From: Gymnopus androsaceus JB14
Lineage: Eukaryota > Basidiomycota > Agaricomycetes > Agaricales > Omphalotaceae
Assembly (NCBI GenBank): GCA_009733575.1
Contig: ML769403.1
Location: 1-64,000 of the forward strand
Length of the DNA: 64,000 nt
Direction: 5' to 3'
Part shown: positions 33,339-45,880 of the stretch, piece after piece
Layout: every line of letters starts with the position of its first letter
Position numbering within the stretch: the stretch's first letter is position 1
The notes under the pieces: model-generated
Seen by the model: only the letters and a program-made list of their open reading frames with translations
Database searches by the model: none
Told to the model about the DNA's origin: nothing
Program-made: the position numbers and the translations under genes

Positions 33339-33609
33339 ATGCCCGCCAACGGACAGTTTGACTGGAGGTTTTGGTGTGCAGGGAGAGGATAAAAAGGTCC
33401 CGGGGTCTCATTTACTTACTGTGCTGTCATTTTCGTTCCATAGCATTTCGCTTTGTTTTTTTGCTTTCCGTTTGGCATACCTATGTATGCCATTTAGTTC
33501 AGTACTAGAGCTGCTTCATACACGAAAAGTGACTCGTGCTGCACTGACAATTGTTGAACTTGCTCCCAAGTTCAGGGTTGTTTCCGAACCACCATCATCA
33601 ACAAACATC

Positions 33610-34903
33610 ATGCCGGACTTGGCTCTTCTACGATCCTTTGAACTGACAGAAATCTTGAGTGAAGGTATATAATCTGGCCAATATCTTACCACAAAGCTTA
33701 CTACTATATCGCTCAGAACCTGACCGATGTCGTCTTACATTGCTTGGAACTTTGCCTTCTACTTGGGAAACCACAGTCGCCGCTGAAGACCGACGACTCC
33801 CAGCAATTATCCGGATCGAAAAGAATGCGTTTGCTTCTGAGCATATTGCTTTGTTCTTCAAAGAGTTGGTTCACAAAACAGAGGTGATGGGATCTACCGA
33901 TATAGTATGTTGTCCACCTCTATCCTCTTTTCGAGCATTGACGGAAACTTTGCCCAAGTGAACAGTACACTTGGATTGCGGGCTGGCTTTCATCTCAAGC
34001 TCAGAAGAAAAACAACCTCAAGGCGATGTAAAGATTGATATGATCTACCCTGCAACCGAAGTCCATATCCGAAAAGTGTGTACTGCTGCTTGAACGTGTT
34101 CTCCATCCTGGCGATTTACTGCAGACTACAGTACTCAAAGCAAGAATCGATCCTTGTTCATGAAACGCCAGAGCTCTATCGACGAATCACACTCCCTTAC
34201 ATCGCCAGTTTTCCTCCCGAACGGACTCGATGGTACGAATCGCACCTTGTGTGTATCACATTGGCCCTAATTTCCGATAGGGTTACAGAAATCCTGGCTG
34301 GACGCTCAGAACAGGGCAAAGTCCTCTGCTCGTCATCTGAATACATCATCCTTCCAGACATGAAATGGGATTTGCATACCACCTGGGAGTTTGTATCTCG
34401 TCGCTATCGCACGTGATTCCGCTTTACGATCGCTGCGCGATTTGCGGGGAGACGTGCATCTAGGTCTACTCAAGTCAATTAGACGCGAAGCATACCGAAT
34501 AGTAAAGGAAAGATGGGGTATCGGCCGCGGAGGACTACGAATGTGGATTCATTACCAACCTAGTTATTGTATGTATCCATTTTCATCCATTTCATATTGC
34601 CGTTTATCGGTGCTCACCATCCACTGTAGATCACTTTCACGTCCATATCGCAAACGCCAATTATGAGCTTTCTGGGATGGGTATGGCCGTTGGGCAGGCA
34701 CATTTGCTGGATGATGTTATCTCCCTTGTGAATTTCTTTGTTCGTTTCCTTGGTGCCGAAATCGATTCTCATGGATTCATTGGCAGTTGGAAGTTAACCC
34801 GAATATCTTCGAGGTCATGACTTTGACATATGGAGTTGGAGAACATCATGGGCTCTACGAGCCAATGAAGACTGCTCAGAACGAAGTGGTTGAGGATTCC
34901 TAG
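33610..34903 (+). CDS. DCS1: Scavenger mRNA-decapping enzyme DcpS
   Basis: HIT-family hydrolase that cleaves the cap left after 3'-5' mRNA decay. Starts MPDLALLRSFELTEILSE at 33610; an intron from 33666 leads to RLTLLGTLPSTWET and AIIRIEKNAF. Then YPATEVHIRK, TPELYRRITLPYI, EYIILPDMKWDL, SLYLVAIARDSALRSLRDLR and the histidine triad HYQPSY-YHFHVHI restored across an intron near 34570-34630. The end is NANYELSGMGMAVGQAHLLD, EVNPNIFEVMTLTYG and GLYEPMKTAQNEVVEDS with stop 34901-34903. Two one-base breaks are needed: near 33985 (after the YTWIAGW exon start) and near 34386 (before SLYLVAIA). All triad residues are present. Confidence 0.85.
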
Positions 34904-35218
34904 GGCTATGGGCACGCGATGGGCACGCGATGATGATCATTAGAAGCTATAGGAAGTGCGTTCTCTAATACTATAAACTTGATCCAACTTGGTGGATTTA
35001 AGAACATTTCGCTGATACTGGACATAAAATTTTTTGATGTCTCGGATTCAACTAGGTGCCTAATTTGTGGAGACGATACCTTGTTCTACTTTTGTACTCT
35101 CAGTCTGCGCATATCAAACATCTATAACAAGAGAAAGTCTAAAAACAGATATGTCGCGACGACTCTCTCTTTCTTTTTCCTTGCCACTGTTTTCTCTACT
35201 ATCTACTGTTAATCCACT
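34904..35218. other. Intergenic, short direct repeat
   Basis: AT-rich spacer of 315 bp with an 11-bp tandem repeat (GGGCACGCGAT twice, about 34909-34932) just after the DcpS stop. No gene is seen. Confidence 0.35.
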
Positions 35219-36118
35219 ATGCTAGCCCGTGAGCGTCGACCGTGGACCTCGGAAGAAGACCAGCTTCTCTTTGAAGCAGTTAATCGAGGTTCGTCGCGCC
35301 ATTCATGCTAACTCTCCGACATTCAATAATTCCGCTTTGAAGAATCTACTGAAGCTGAACAGCCCTCGGATTGGCGTGCTATTGCCAAACACGTCCCGGA
35401 TCGCTCGAACAAGGATTGTCGCAAGCACTGGATGAGTAGGTATCCTAGTGCTGGCGCTAAGCTTCCGACTACCAAAGGTGCTTGGACGGAAGAAGAAGAC
35501 GAACAGCTGAAAGCCGGTGTCGAGGCTTACGGTGCAAGGTTTGTTCTTCCTTCCGAATACAAGTATTAGATCTAAATGCTTGAGTAGGTGGAGTAAAGTT
35601 GCGCAAATGGTAGATGGAAGAAATAGTGACCGTAAGTCTGTTAGCTGATCTCTTAGATGGTCTAAGGTTAAGTTTTCGGATACTAATAGAATGCGCCAAA
35701 CGTTGGAAGGACTCCTTAGATCCCGCTATTGATCACAGCAAGTGGTCTTTGGAGGAGGTAAGCTTTTTTTCTTCGTGTCGACAAGGAATTTGTGATTGCT
35801 AACTTTATGCTCTCAGGATGAACAACTACTCAAAGTAGTGAATGTGCTTGGTAAAAAATGGACTCAAGTCGTCAAACAGTATTTTCCTGGACGAACGGGG
35901 CTTTCTGCGAAGAACAGGTATTTCGTGCTTCCTCTTCGATCTGTATGCTGGATCTCAATTTTATTTTCAGATACAACTGTCTTATCAATCATCGTCGACC
36001 TGCCACTGTCTTCCAAGCCACGCCCGTTTTCTCTACATGGAGTACGCCATCAAGGCTCCCCTACCTCGTCCACATCTACATTGTCGGGTATATCTCCCTA
36101 CTACTCGGATCCCGATGA
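35219..36118 (+). CDS. Myb-like DNA-binding protein, three SANT repeats
   Basis: Probable transcription factor. ATG 35219 gives MLARERRPWTSEEDQLLFEA. Splicing restores a first repeat ending DWRAIAKHVPDRSNKDCRKH, a second (KGAWTEEEDEQLKAGVEAYG, RWSKVAQMVDGRNSDQCAKR) and a third (HSKWSLEEDEQLLKVVNVLG, KKWTQVVKQYFPGRTGLSAK). The Trp spacing is that of R1R2R3 Myb domains. After NRYNCLINHRR the same frame ends at 36116-36118. A different frame over the same DNA is Ser/Pro-rich (GSPTSSTSTLSGISPYYSDP) and stays open into the next gene, so the true C-terminus is unsure and a frame shift near 36010 is possible. Targets unknown. Confidence 0.75.
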
Positions 36119-36255
36119 ACCGTTGTGCACACCGGTCTCAGGTTGTGGAACAGTAATGCTTGCGCAACTGAATGATATGGACATTCTCGACTTTCGGCCT
36201 TTTTCTCCGCAGTACGGTAGTAGTTTTAACTCTCTAGAGGGATATTCTTCAGGTC

Positions 36256-37049
36256 ATGTCTTGAAGCTCTACGGCTTTTCTCGTTGTTGTTCGACCGCTA
36301 GAGTTGCGGTTGTGCTACATGAAAAACAGATTGCCTACGAGCTCAATCCTACGAATGTCGCAAGTGATGCCCAGCCGTATATCGTGCGCTATCTTTTTGT
36401 TTTTGTTTCTGGTTCTCTCTGATCTTTGGAACAGGACGACAACGGTATAATTCTTCATGGATGTCGGAACATATGCGAATACATCGCTACACGATATGCT
36501 GAACGAGGCACCAAGTTGATCCCGGATTTGAACGACACCCGAGTAACGGGGCTTTCCGGAAACTTTGACACCTTTGCTCGAAAAGCATTGTATGAAACGG
36601 TTATTCAGCGGTAAGGATTTGTTTTATAGTGTCTACATGTTCAGTAATCGTTATCATGCAGGCAAGAAGGACTTCTTCCGAGCGAGATGTTTACTAGTTC
36701 AGCTGTGCAAGAGTTTTCAGATTACATGAGCGTGTACGAGTCCATCCTCAGTCATCGAAAGTACCTTGCTGGAAATGTGAGTTTTATCAATGTTTTATTT
36801 GATCGGCTGGAGAGCTGAGATTGCGTAGGAAATCACTCTCGTGGACCTGTATCATCTTCCATACGGCGAAATGTTGTGCAACGCTGGTGTCGATGTGCTT
36901 TTCGCCAAGGGCCCGAATGTGTCTCGGTGTGTAATTGTTTGTGATTTAACAGCTAAAATATGTACTTATCGGTGATTAGATGGTGGACTGATATCTCGAC
37001 TAGGCCATCTTGGTTGGCTATCAGAAATGGTGTGCCTCTAAAGGGTTGA
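36256..37049 (+). CDS. Glutathione S-transferase, fungal phi/Ure2-like type
   Basis: Conjugates glutathione to electrophiles in the cytosol. The N-terminal thioredoxin-like part reads VLKLYGFSRCCSTARVAVVL then HEKQIAYELNP. After an intron come DDNGIILHGCRNICEYIATR (glutathione-site Asp/Ser region), QEGLLPSEMF, YESILSHRKYLAGN and EITLVDLYHLPYGEML. The last exon is RWWTDISTRPSWLAI with stop 37047-37049. Two oddities: the natural start should be ATG-GTC-TTG, but the DNA reads CATGTCTTG, so the ATG at 36256 is one base out of frame; and about ten residues usual before the PYIDDDG motif are missing. The frame is continuous with the Ser/Pro-rich tail upstream, so a fused product cannot be excluded. 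Confidence 0.75.
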
Positions 37050-37545
37050 TCTCTACTTTTTTTTTGTGTACTATCGTCGATAACGGATTAGCTATAAGTA
37101 GTAGCTGATTTTATCGATATTCATTTGGCAGCGGCATGTGAAGCGTTCCAGGGTACAAAGTAAATGAATGGAATATTTACTCTGGTTCATCACAGTTTTC
37201 GCGCGAAGACATTGGGGTTTCGGAGGGAGCAGGGACTGTCCGTTTTTTTTCCGGCTCCTATCGGGAGTACCCCACTGCCGGGCCGAGAGTCCAGACCACT
37301 TCTGAATCCTGATTGCATTGCCATGAGATTTTGCTTCAATTTGTTTGAGTTGAAGATGCATATCTATCTATCCATCCATTCGCTAGCTTTCAGCGAAAAG
37401 CCCAGGAAGGTTTCGTTTGGGTTTTTTCGAACTCGCGATCGAAGGGTCGAAGCTTACTTAATACTAAGCTGACCCTTTCCGGGCTTTCCCCAAAAAATCA
37501 GACTTTCCCCAATTTGAGCACCAGGACCCTTTACTTTACACTTCC
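37050..37545. other. Intergenic, ACC1 promoter region
   Basis: About 500 bp with shadow ORFs only. C/T-rich tracts precede the ACC1 start, as is common in fungal housekeeping promoters. No confident TATA box. Confidence 0.35.
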
Positions 37546-40500
37546 ATGTCGGCCTACGACCACTCAAGGGTGCAGCACTTTATTGGTATGTTTTTGGCCT
37601 TGTAATGCGCGCCTTTCATTGTAGCTTAACGCGTCGGGCTTTACAGGCGGCAACTCGTTAGACAAAGCAACTCCTAGCAGCGTTTGTGATTTTGTAAAAG
37701 CAAATGGAGGCCACACGGTTATCACCAAGGTGCGTTGTAATATTAACTGACTTTTTTGCTTTCTAACCAGTTTTTTAAAAGGTTCTCATTGCAAATAACG
37801 GTACGCTGAGCCCTCCGAAATTTTAGAACGACTCAACTCAGCATTTTGCAGGTATCGCGGCCGTAAAAGAAATAAGGTCCATACGACAATGGAGCTACGA
37901 AACCTTTGGCAGCGACCGCCAGGTAGAGTTTACAGTAATGGCTACGCCTGAAGATCTCAAGGTCAATGCTGAATACATCCGTATGGCCGATCGCTATATC
38001 GAAGTTCCCGGAGGATCCAATAACAACAACTATGCCAATGTTGACCTTATCGTCGATGTGGCAGAACGCTCAGGTGTTCACGCTGTATGGGCTGGCTGGG
38101 GACATGCTTCCGAAAATCCTCGTCTCCCAGAAAGCCTAGCTGCGAGTAAAAACAAAATCGTCTTCATCGGCCCTCCCGGAAGTGCTATGCGGAGTCTGGG
38201 TGACAAGATCTCGAGTACTATCGTCGCACAGAGTGCCAATGTTCCGACTATGCCGTGGTCTGGAACTGGAATCATAGACACTGCTCTTTCCGAGGCTGGA
38301 TATGTTATAGTACCTGATAAGGCATACCAAGATGCCTGTGTAACCTCCGTAGAGGAAGGTTTGACCAAGGCCGAAGAGATTGGATGGCCCGTCATGATCA
38401 AAGCTAGTGAAGGAGGTGGAGGAAAAGGTATCAGGAAGGTAGAGCAGCCCGAGGCATTTAAGAACGCGTATCACGCTGTGGCTGGTGAAATTCCTGGTGT
38501 GTTTAGTCTTTTTCTGATTCCCTTTTGATTTCTAATATATATATTTTTAAGGCTCTCCCATATTCATTATGAAACTTGCCGGTGCTGCTCGCCATCTCGA
38601 AGTTCAGCTCCTCGCTGATCAATACGGAAATGCCATCTCACTATTTGGACGAGATTGCTCTGTTCAACGTCGTCACCAGAAAATCATCGAAGAAGCTCCC
38701 GTCACGATTGCAAAGGAGGAGACGTTCGAGAAGATGGAGCGCGCCGCTGTCCGTTTAGCCAAACTCGTTGGGTATGTTAGTGCTGGAACAGTGGAATGTA
38801 AGTATTTCCTCCGGCTTTGTTTACTATTTGGATTAACTTGTTTCTTTCAGACCTTTACAGCCACGCCGATGATAGTTTCAATTTCCTGGAGCTCAATCCA
38901 CGTCTCCAGGTGGAACATCCTACCACCGAAATGGTCTCTGGAGTCAACCTTCCTGCGGCTCAGCTCCAAGTAGCAATGGGTATCCCACTGCACCGTATCC
39001 GCCATATCCGCCAGTTGTACGGAGTAGCTCCCAACGCTGCATCCGAGATTGACTTTGATATGATCAAGCCTGACGCGAACCAGCTTCAGCGTAAGCCGCG
39101 TCCGAAAGGACACGTCGTTGCAGTTCGTATCACTGCTGAAAACCCCGATGCTGGCTTCAAGCCCTCTTCTGGTTCCCTCCAGGAGCTCAACTTCCGTTCG
39201 AGCACGAACGTTTGGGGCTACTTCTCCGTCAGCTCCGCAGGTGGTCTACACGAGTTTGCTGACTCGCAGTTTGGACATATCTTTGCTTACGGCGAGAACA
39301 GAGGGGAAAGTCGGAAGAACATGATCATTGCGTTGAAAGAGCTCAGCATTCGTGGTGATTTCAGAACTACCGTCGAGTATCTGATCAAGCTGCTCGAGCT
39401 TGATGCCTTCAAGGATAATACCATTACCACCGGATGGCTCGACTCCCTCATCAGCAACAAACTTACCGCCGAACGCCCCGACGCTACTCTCGCTGTAGTT
39501 TGCGGCGCTGTCACCAAGGCTTATCTCGCATCGGAGGCTTGCTGGATGGAATACAAACGTGTCTTGGACAAGGGTCAGGTTCCCGGTCGTGACGTTCTGA
39601 AGACCGTTTTTACGATCGACTTTATTTACGAAAATGTTCGATACTCGTTCATGGCTGCCAGATCCTCAGCTACTGCATGGACCCTCTACCTGAACGGTGG
39701 GAGTACGATGGTTGGTGCCCGTCCCTTAGCCGACGGCGGCCTTCTAGTTTCGTTGGATGGCAGAAGTCATTCTATATACTGGCTGGAGGAAGTCGGCGCG
39801 CTTCGACTGATGTTGGACGCCAAGACTTGCTTAATCGAGCAGGAAAATGACCCCACACAGCTGAGGAGTCCGAGCCCAGGAAAACTTATCCGATACTTTG
39901 TGGACAGTGGCGAACACATTAACGCTGGAGAACAATATGCTGAGATCGAGGTGCGTTGATTGTGGCCATACGTTTCTTGCAATCTAACGTTGTTTACAGG
40001 TCATGAAAATGTATATGCCCTTGCTCGCCTCCGAGGATGGTATTGTTCAGCTCATCAAACAACCCGGAGTCAGTCTCGAACCTGGGGATATCCTCGGTAT
40101 CTTGACCTTGGATGATCCCTCTCGCGTAAAGCACGCGAAACCCTTCAATGGACAAATTCCCACTATGGGTGCACCCGCCGTCAGTGGTAACAAACCCAAT
40201 CAGCGTTTCGTTCGCTGTCTCAGCGTCTTGAATGACATTTTGGATGGGTTCGACAACCAAGCCATCATGGCATCCACGGTCAAAGACCTCATTGACGTCC
40301 TTCATGATCCAGAACTTCCCTACTCCGAAATGAACGCCATCCTCGGTTCCCTATCCGGACGTATCCCCGCCAAGCTTGACGCTAGCATCCACGCTACGCT
40401 CGAGGCTACCAAAGCCAAGGGCGATGGTAAGGACTTCCCAGCTGTTCGAATAAAGAAGCTTCTCGAAACCTTTGTCGAGAGCAACGTTCTCCCTCAGGAC

Positions 40501-43500
40501 CGCCCCATGTTCCGCACGCAGCTGGGCGCGATATATGATGTTTTGGAAAGATATATGGGTGGCTCAAAGGGCCATGAAGTCGAGGTCTGGTCAAACTTGC
40601 TTGGAAAATACGAGGTTACGGAGAGAATGTTCGGTGGAAGTATCGAAGCGCGGATTCTTGCGCTTCGTGAGCAACACAAGGAAGACCTCGACAAGGTAAT
40701 CGGTCTTGTTCTGAGCCACATCAAGGTATCGAGCAAAGCCAAGCTTGTGATGGTCTTGCTCAACTACATCAAGACCAGTGGTTTGAATGTTTCGAACACT
40801 GAGGGCAAGCTGTATAAGGTATTACAGAACCTTGCTACGCTGGAAACAAAGTGCGTTATTGTCTCGCACGCACACTTGACGATTTCTTATCTTCTTGATA
40901 GATCTTCGACTTCCGTGTCTCTCAAGGCGCGAGAGGTGCTTATCATGGGCCAGATGCCCTCTTATGAAGAACGACTTGGGCAAATGGAAGCAGTATTGAA
41001 GAGCTCTGTCACCAGCCAGTATTATGGTCAGCAAGGCAATACCGCTCATACTCCGTCTGTCGAAGTTTTGAGAGAACTCAGTGACTCTCAGTACACTGTC
41101 TTCGACGTGCTCTCTGCCTTTTTCGAACATGATGATCCTATGGTCCCACTTGGTGAGTCGAGTTTAAAACTCAGAGAATGTTTGTTGATGTCGTGGTTTT
41201 TAGCTGCCTTTGAGGTTTATATCCGTCGTGCTTATAAGGCTTACACTTTGCTTTCCATCGATTACGACGAAGGTGACCTGAACGACGGTGGCGAAGTCCC
41301 AAGTGTCGTTACTTGGCGTTTCAATCTTGGTCAATCTCATTCACCCCCCGCAACGCCTCGTATCTCGGCACTCGGGTAAGACAACTACTATTGTCCCTTT
41401 TGCGAAAATCTCAACTAACACCATGTGCCTCTCAGCAATGAAACTCGGAGATCAGCGTCCGTCAGTGACCTTACCTATCTGATCAACCGGCACCAGTCTC
41501 AACCCATCCGAACCGGAGCCATCTCATCGTTCCCCAACTTCTCCACAATGTCAAAAGGTTTTACCCAAGTCGCTTCTGCACTGCCTAATTTCGACGCTGC
41601 AGAGTACAATCAACGATATGGGAACCCTAGCTCACCTCCTAATGTCCTAAACGTTGCAATGCGTCTGTTCAAAAAAGAGGACGATATGCCGGAAGAGGCG
41701 TGGTTCGAGAAGGTCACTGCCTTCATTAACCAGCAGTCGAAGACGCTCCGTGCACGCGGTGTCGGCCGTGTGTCCATTATGCTTTGCCGACCTAGTCAGT
41801 ACCCCGTGTACATCACCTTGCGCGAAGTGAATGGTGCCTGGGTTGAAGAACAGTCTATCCGTAACATAGAGCCTGCTCTCGCTTTCCAACTCGAACTCAG
41901 TCGCCTATCCAACTACAAACTCCGACCTGTCTTCGTCGAGAGCAAGCAAATTCACATCTACCATGCCGTTGCTCACGAGAAGAAAGTAGACAAACAGGTC
42001 ATGGATAACAGATTCTTCGTTCGTGCTCTAGTCCGACCTGGAAGACTACAAGGTTCTATGAGTACTGCAGAGTACCTCATTTCTGAGACGGATCGTCTAG
42101 TGACAACCGTCCTGGACGCGCTAGAATTGGTTTCTGCTCCAGAGAAAAACACTGACTGCAACCATATCTTCCTTAACTTCATCTACAACCTCGCCGTCAC
42201 GTATGAGGACGTTCTCGCTGCTATTTCTGGCTTCATCGAAAGACATGGCAAGCGTCTATGGCGTTTACATGTCACCGGTTCCGAGATTCGTATTGCGTTG
42301 GAGGACGAGGAAGGGAATGTTACACCGATTCGTTGCGTTATCGAGAACGTATCTGGCTTCATCATCAACTATCCATGGTTATCAAGAGATCACCACTGAC
42401 AAAGGAACCACAATTTTGAAGTCGATCGGGGAGAAAGGTCCACTTCATCTCCAGCCAGTTCATCAGGCCTATTCGACGAAAGAATCTCTGCAGCCCAAGC
42501 GTACCGAAGCTCATCGCGTTGGCACTCCTTACGTGTATGACTTCCCCGACCTGTTCTCAACAGCGTTGCAGAACGTTTGGGCCACCGCTCGTACTACGAG
42601 CCCATCCCTTGTCAAGCCCAAGATCACTATCGAGTCAAAGGAGCTGGTGTTAGATGAACACGATCAGCTAATCGAAATTGACAGACCTCCTGGAAAAAAC
42701 ACCTTCGGAATGGTCGGTTGGGTATTTACCTTGCGAACCCCAGAATTTCCTCATGGCCGTAAGGTGGTGGTCGTGGCTAACGATATCACCTATAAGATTG
42801 GATCATTTGGTCCCTTAGAAGACCGGTTCTTCTATCTCGTCACGCAGTATGCGAGGGAATCCGGCCTTCCTCGAATCTACCTGTCGGCGAACTCTGGTGC
42901 TCGTCTTGGTGTAGCTGAAGAGCTTCTGCCTCTGTTCTCTGCCGCTTGGAACGAGGAAGGAAATCCTGAAAAGGGAGTCAGCTACTTGTACTTGACGCGC
43001 GAGAATTATTTGAAGTTGGAGGAACAGGGTACTGGTTCGGTCAGAACTGTTGAGGTTGAGGTTGATGGCGAAGTGCGCCACAAAATCACAGATATCATCG
43101 GTCTTCAGGATGGTCTTGGAGTCGAGTCTTTGAAGGGCTCAGGTCTTATTGCCGGTGAAACATCAAGGGCCTACGACGACATCTTTACCATCACTCTCGT
43201 TACCGCAAGGTCTGTTGGTATTGGTGCCTACCTTGTCCGACTTGGGGAGCGTGCAGTCCAGGTCGAAGGTCAACCTATCATCTTGACAGGTGCTGGTGCT
43301 CTCAACAAAGTACTTGGTCGGGAAGTCTACACGTCCAATCTCCAGCTTGGAGGAACTCAAATCATGTTCAAGAACGGTGTCTCCCATCTTACCGCAAGCA
43401 GCGATCTCGAGGGCATCACCCACATTTTGGAATGGCTGTCGTATGTTCCCGAGGTCAAAGATGGCGCTCTACCTGTTCGGGAGACGTCTGATTCTTGGGA

Positions 43501-44862
43501 TCGAGATATTGGGTACACTCCTCCGAAAGGTGCATATGATCCGCGGTGGTTCATCGAAGGCAAGACAGACGAGTCGACTTCCGAATGGATGAGTGGGTTC
43601 TTCGACAAAGGCTCGTTCCGGGAGACACTTAGTGGATGGGCACAGACGGTTGTCGTCGGGCGGGCTCGTCTCGGGGGTATTCCCATGGGTGTTATTGCTG
43701 TTGAGACGCGAACTATCGAGCGAATCGTTCCTGCTGATCCCGCCAATCCTTCTTCATTCGAACAGCGCATCATGGAAGCTGGTCAGGTCTGGTATCCCAA
43801 CTCCGCTTACAAGACCGCTCAAGCGATCTTTGACTTCAATCGCGAAGGTCTGCCCCTCATCATATTTGCCAACTGGCGTGGCTTCTCGGGTGGTCAACAG
43901 GACATGTACGATGAGGTGCTGAAACAAGGTTCGAAAATCGTCGACGGTCTCTCGAGTTACAAGCAGCCTATCTTCGTTTACATCGTCCCCAACGGCGAAC
44001 TTCGTGGTGGTGCCTGGGTTGTACTCGATCCTTCCATCAATTCGGAGCAGATGCAAATGTACGCTGATGTCGATGCTCGCGCTGGTGTCCTCGAACCGGA
44101 GGGTATTGTCGAAATTAAAATGCGCCAGAACAGGATCGTCATGTTGATGGAGCGTCTGGATCCTGAATATGCTTCATTGAAGCGGGTCAGCAAGGACAGT
44201 ACAAAGACAGCAGAGGAATGTGCAGCAGCAACGGCAGCTCTAGCGGAACGCGAGGCTGTCTTACAACCCACCTACAAACAGATTGCTCTTCTTTACGCCG
44301 ACCTTCACGAGTGAGTGTATTTCTTTTTCTCTATCATCTCATAGTTTTAAACTGTTTTTCCGCGTAGCCGAACTGGACGTATGGAAGCGAAGGGATGCGC
44401 GAAGCCTGCTGTCTGGAAAGATGCTCGGAGGAAGTTTTACTGGGCTGTTCGTGCCCGCGTAGCTCGCTCTGCCGCTCTCGCAGATATTTCCGAGGCTAGC
44501 CCTGGTTCGACTACTGAGTACCGCTCTCATTTGCTCAACTCACTCGCATCCATCGACGCTATAATGGATGACCGTCAAGTGGCTGAAACTCTCGAGAAGC
44601 TTGATTTGTCACAAACAATATCGCAACTCAGAGCGGATCATCTTATGCGTAGGATGATTGACCTGACGAAGGAAGATAGGAAGGCAGCGATGAACGGATT
44701 TGCTCGCCTCGCGGACAATCTCTCGGATGAAGAAAGGAATGCACTAATTTCTGTTTTGCAAAATGCAACCCGTTCACCAGGTTAGTGATATCCAAACTTT
44801 CTTGTTGCTTTACTGAATACTGGCTTTTAGCCCCTCCGTCGTATGCCACCTCATCGTCCTGA
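37546..44862 (+). CDS. ACC1: Acetyl-CoA carboxylase ACC1
   Basis: Multidomain biotin enzyme making malonyl-CoA, the committed step of fatty-acid synthesis, in the cytosol. Twelve exons sum to 6727 nt, one base more than 2242 codons. Starts [14 protein letters not shown]; exon 3 is a 19-nt micro-exon (37782-37800, VLIANNG). Biotin carboxylase: [13 protein letters not shown], the ATP-grasp loop [13 protein letters not shown] and [16 protein letters not shown]. The biotin carrier site is EVMKMYMPL, made by splicing 39951-39999. After the central domain, the carboxyltransferase shows [43 protein letters not shown] and [20 protein letters not shown]. Near 42370-42376 the frame shifts (SGFIINY then [11 protein letters not shown]): one extra base, probably a C. 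The rest is intact, ending [10 protein letters not shown] at 44860-44862. The roughly 2241-aa length matches yeast Acc1. Confidence 0.95.
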
Positions 44863-45880
44863 ACGCGCTTTTTAAAAACATCGTATGCCACCTGTTATTG
44901 TACCATTGTAATTATTAGCTTGCTTTTCACAGTCGCATCTTCGTTTACATATCTAGAACAAGTTTATAGGTTTACTTTTGGTCGTTCTCTCTCGAATTTT
45001 TGGGCCAAAGTTACTGGAATAATTTACATACATAATAGAGCTTCGAGCTTCAAGCCCTACTTTTGCGACTCGCCGACAATGTGCAAGTCACCGCTCCTCT
45101 CCAGGAACCAAGTTTACATGCTCCGCGCGCAGCTATATTAAACGGGAACTAAGTATAGCCAGCCTGCAAGGCTGTCCCATAGAGAAGGCTTAATTCCGGA
45201 AAATTGAAGGATATTTAGCTCTCTCCGACAGCCTCTGAGCTCCGTCTCAACGTTGGGAAAACCTACGCTTGCTTCTGGGGGCTTGTGTCTTATAGGAACC
45301 ACTCCTTTCCTTGACATTATGATCTAAGTTTGACAGTGATAAGCGCTTAATGAGTCTGGGCGTTTAATTACTTCAGACACAAAACATCTACACGCGCTCG
45401 TAGAGTCGTAATCCTGTGTAAGTTTCAGCCTTCTTTCCTTCCACAGGTTTATTACTACTTACTTCAAATGACCGATCCCGTTTTCCGCGACATTTTCTAT
45501 TTCAAGCTCATCGATAATTGATTTATTTCACGGACGCGGCCGTCCAGGTCCTATAGGCTGTACATAATTGTCCCCTGATTCTTTTGACCGAACGCCTGGA
45601 GCAAGTAAAAAATGTATTCCAACCTGTTGTCGCAACTTGCCTATACGAGTCGCATACTGATATGATCCTGTCGTTTTCTTAGAATTTCCAGTGCTTCATC
45701 TACCTTCTCTAGCCTGTGTTGCTCCCTGGCTGCTTCTCTCAATAAGAAAAGATATTCCGTGATGTAGCTGGTAACCCTTATCATTACGATATGCCCTATG
45801 CCGGCCCTAATTATCCTTTTGCGAGTCTAGTCACTTTAACGTAGGAAAAGGGTACAGTGATTCTCAACCCTATATAAGCC
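44863..45880. other. Intergenic, about 1 kb, no gene seen
   Basis: Spacer between ACC1 and the monooxygenase gene. Shadow ORFs only; no repeat shared with the rest of the window was noticed. Confidence 0.4.
45870..45877 (+). promoter_or_regulatory. TATA box just before the monooxygenase ATG
   Basis: CTATATAAG ends four bases before ATG 45881. TATA boxes normally sit 25 or more bases before the transcript start, so the transcript may begin after this ATG, and the in-frame ATG at 45947 may be the real start. Confidence 0.45.

Noticed and set aside
3567..42376. Programmed ribosomal frameshifting as the explanation for the frame breaks
   Set aside because: Breaks occur in many unrelated genes, several per gene, without a shared slippery heptamer or downstream structure; sequence error is simpler.
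5190..43000. A general link between the indels and CpG sites (methylation effect)
   Set aside because: It fits the NmrA-like and some SEC6 breaks, but the ACC1 break (TATCCATGG) and the 20.8-kb break (ATCTTGAATC) have no CpG at the site.
43163..44271. Long minus-strand ORFs inside ACC1
   Set aside because: Antisense shadows of a strongly conserved carboxyltransferase exon.
24722..44862. Fatty-acid biosynthesis gene cluster (desaturase plus ACC1)
   Set aside because: The two genes are 11 kb apart with unrelated genes between; no sign of joint regulation.
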